Made by a program: the position numbers and the translations under genes
Shown here: positions 62,278 to 64,000 of the stretch, piece after piece
Layout: every line of letters starts with the position of its first letter
Numbering within the stretch: position 1 is the first letter of the stretch
The notes under the pieces: generated by a model
Seen by the model: the letters and a program-made list of their open reading frames with translations, nothing else
Told to the model about the DNA's origin: nothing
Database searches by the model: none
Source: Chitinophaga sp. sic0106
Lineage (GTDB): Bacteria > Bacteroidota > Bacteroidia > Chitinophagales > Chitinophagaceae
NCBI RefSeq assembly: GCF_019219075.1
Contig: NZ_JAHUWJ010000002.1
Coordinates: forward strand, 248,001-312,000
Reading direction: 5' to 3'
Length of the DNA stretch: 64,000 bases

Positions 62278-63599
62278 AGTTACTCAACAAAATAACAATC
62301 TGGTTTATTGGCGTGATCTTCCTGGTGACACCCATCACCATGGTGATATCCCGTACCAATATCAAAAAACATCTCGATAAAGCAGAAGAACAACGTATGC
62401 GCGCCGTCAACGACCACGTATACCAACAACTGCTCACCGGGGTTAAACTGGATCATTATACCCATGGCCGCCCCATCGACGTGAGCCTCTTCCAGGGCCC
62501 TATGCCCGCCGAAAGAGTGCAGACCGTCAAGGAAATAGCCCCCAACGAAGACCTGGCCAAAAACGAATGCCGCATCACCGTTACCTCCTACTACCAGATA
62601 GGTAAACAGATCTATAAAGTATCCTCCTATAACTACGTGCTGAAATCGGAAGAGATTTTCGCCGGTATGCTCAGCACCGTGGTCTGGAAAATGCTGCTCA
62701 TCATCCTGTGCGTAGGACTCACCGCCAGACTGCTCTCCAGGATTATCCTCGAGCCTTTCTACCGCGGACTCAAAATTATCAAGCACTTCGATGTGAAAAA
62801 AAGCGACCAGAAACTGCAACTCGCCCATACCACCACCACCGAATTCAAGGAATTGAACGACTTTATCGAGTCCATGGCCCAAAAAGCCCGCGCCGATTAC
62901 GCAGCCATTAAAGAGTTCAGCGAAAATGCCTCCCATGAGCTGCAAACACCGCTGGCAGTCGTTCGTAGTAAACTCGACCTGCTCAGCCAAACCCCCATCA
63001 ATGATAAACAGGCACAACTCATCGGTGATATGCAGGCCTCCATCGAACGCCTCTCCCATATCAACCGTTCCCTGGTACTCCTCACCAAACTGGAAAACCA
63101 TGAGTATGCCACTTCAGAAAATATCAAGTTCTGTGCTATCACCAAGCGCGTAATAGCCACCTACGAGGACTGGGTGAAAATGAAAGACATTGACGTCTCC
63201 TCCAACCTGGATGCAAACATTGTACTCAATATCCACCCGGCCCTGGCCGAAATCCTCCTCAGCAACCTGTTTAGCAACGCTATCCGCTATAACCTGGAAG
63301 GAGGTAAGATAAAAGTGGAACTCAATAAATATAATTTCATCATCAGCAATACCGGCAACCCACCAGAACTGCCCACCGCAGAACTATTCCGCCGCTTCAA
63401 AAAAGGTAACCAGTCCGGTGAAAGCACCGGCCTCGGCTTAGCCATCGTTAAACAGATTTGTACAGTAAATGACTTTTCGGTGACTTACAATTTTGAGAAT
63501 GGCTGGCACCAGGTTAAAGTAATGTTCGCACAGCCAGAAGTCAAGCCCACAGTGGAAAAGATTTGCGCCGTGGCAGAGCCGAAGGTGGCAGTCAGCTAA
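62274..63599 (+). CDS. Sensor histidine kinase
   Basis: 441 residues. Two membrane helices (about 7-26 and 137-155) enclose a sensor of about 110 residues. A short linker leads to HisKA with SENASHELQTPLAVV (phospho-His221), then HATPase with LLSNLFSNAIRYN (N box) and GESTGLGLAIVKQI (G2 box). The linker after the second helix does not show a clear HAMP motif. It pairs with the overlapping OmpR-type regulator. The ligand is unknown; efflux-linked kinases of this type often sense antimicrobials or metals. Confidence 0.94.
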   Translation: MKLLNKITIWFIGVIFLVTPITMVISRTNIKKHLDKAEEQRMRAVNDHVYQQLLTGVKLDHYTHGRPIDVSLFQGPMPAERVQTVKEIAPNEDLAKNECRITVTSYYQIGKQIYKVSSYNYVLKSEEIFAGMLSTVVWKMLLIILCVGLTARLLSRIILEPFYRGLKIIKHFDVKKSDQKLQLAHTTTTEFKELNDFIESMAQKARADYAAIKEFSENASHELQTPLAVVRSKLDLLSQTPINDKQAQLIGDMQASIERLSHINRSLVLLTKLENHEYATSENIKFCAITKRVIATYEDWVKMKDIDVSSNLDANIVLNIHPALAEILLSNLFSNAIRYNLEGGKIKVELNKYNFIISNTGNPPELPTAELFRRFKKGNQSGESTGLGLAIVKQICTVNDFSVTYNFENGWHQVKVMFAQPEVKPTVEKICAVAEPKVAVS

Positions 63600-63716
63600 C
63601 GCCGGCCGACAAATTTCTCAATTCTGAAGATTCTTCAAATTTACTTCAAAATGTGATGGTCACTTTGCACCTGGAAATTCAGATGAACTTCCACCGCTAG
63701 TAAAACCAAACTCATC

Positions 63717-64000
63717 ATGTGGAGTAAGAAATTATTGTTGTTGGCGCTCTGTTCATTTATAACGGGAAATTATATCTATGCCCAGCAGGTATTCACCCTG
63801 CAACAAGCCATTGACACAGCTGTCGCCAACTACGGAACCATTAAGGCCAAGCAATCATATACAGCCGCCTCAAACGAACAGGTAAAACAGGCACGCCGCG
63901 ATTACCTGCCCAACTTCAACATCTCTGCCCAACAGGACTACGGAACCATCAACGGACAAAATGGTCCGCTCTATGGCTTCGGCGGCCTCGCAGCTTCCTC
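63717..64000 (+). CDS. TolC-family outer membrane efflux protein, 3' end outside window
   Basis: The frame is open from ATG at 63717 to the window end (94 complete codons). A signal peptide (MWSKKLLLLALC, cleavage near IYAQ) is followed by FTLQQAIDTAVANYGTIKA and ARRDYLPNFNISAQQDYG, the typical N-terminal start of TolC-like proteins that form the outer membrane channel of tripartite efflux pumps. It starts 117 nt after the histidine kinase; pump and adaptor genes probably follow beyond the window. Confidence 0.85.
   Translation, partial: MWSKKLLLLALCSFITGNYIYAQQVFTLQQAIDTAVANYGTIKAKQSYTAASNEQVKQARRDYLPNFNISAQQDYGTINGQNGPLYGFGGLAAS

Noticed and set aside
62280..63101. Minus-strand open frame of 273 codons
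   Set aside because: Shadow of the histidine kinase; the kinase motifs are unambiguous.

Overview
The window looks like chromosome from a Bacteroidota member, most probably Chitinophagaceae (Chitinophaga-like). The reasons are two SusC/SusD pairs, an ECF sigma/FecR pair, a pectin polysaccharide utilisation locus, start sites mostly without Shine-Dalgarno sequences, and several matches to the Bacteroidota promoter -7 element TAnnTTTG. The genus is an inference. No tRNA, rRNA, CRISPR array, insertion sequence or phage gene was seen.

Layout. (1) 1-14848, plus strand: a pectin/rhamnogalacturonan locus with GH43 (cut by the window edge), GH28, PL11, CE12 and GH105 in an overlapping operon, then SusC, SusD, a DUF4957/DUF5123-like surface lipoprotein and a PL1-type pectate lyase. 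Together they would bind, cut, deacetylate and import pectin. (2) 15031-24601: housekeeping and mixed genes. These are a membrane-anchored SPFH protein with vault-like repeats, an unknown exported protein, a VOC protein, PEP synthase divergent from an Lrp/AsnC regulator, phosphoglycerate mutase, a cupin and an amino acid permease. (3) 24746-38513, plus strand: a sulfatase, then ECF sigma, FecR, an STN-type SusC, SusD, a DPP-IV-like peptidase and a TlpA-like thioredoxin (a peptide acquisition unit), then a LamG/endonuclease-phosphatase fusion. (4) 38563-46155, minus strand: AraC regulator plus a four-gene DUF1549/DUF1553, DUF1501, TIM-barrel, cytochrome operon of the type abundant in Planctomycetes. 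(5) 46240-54102: a cyclophilin, a three-domain esterase, and an iron-uptake type operon (TonB receptor, DUF4374, PepSY). (6) 54405-57009: a TPR histidine kinase/LuxR-type regulator pair. (7) 57154-58943: three small exported proteins of unknown role. (8) 59082-61494: the least familiar part, two AT-rich paralogous two-gene cassettes. Each has a heptad coiled-coil gene, a small helical gene, and a related structured noncoding element behind it. (9) 61591-64000: an OmpR/HAMP-less two-component pair and the start of a TolC-like gene.

Intergenic spaces carry many long perfect palindromes. Some overlap and share arms, and some end short tandem duplications. The strongest candidates for something undescribed are the coiled-coil cassette pair with its repeated structured element, the vault-like SPFH protein, and the three-domain hydrolase.
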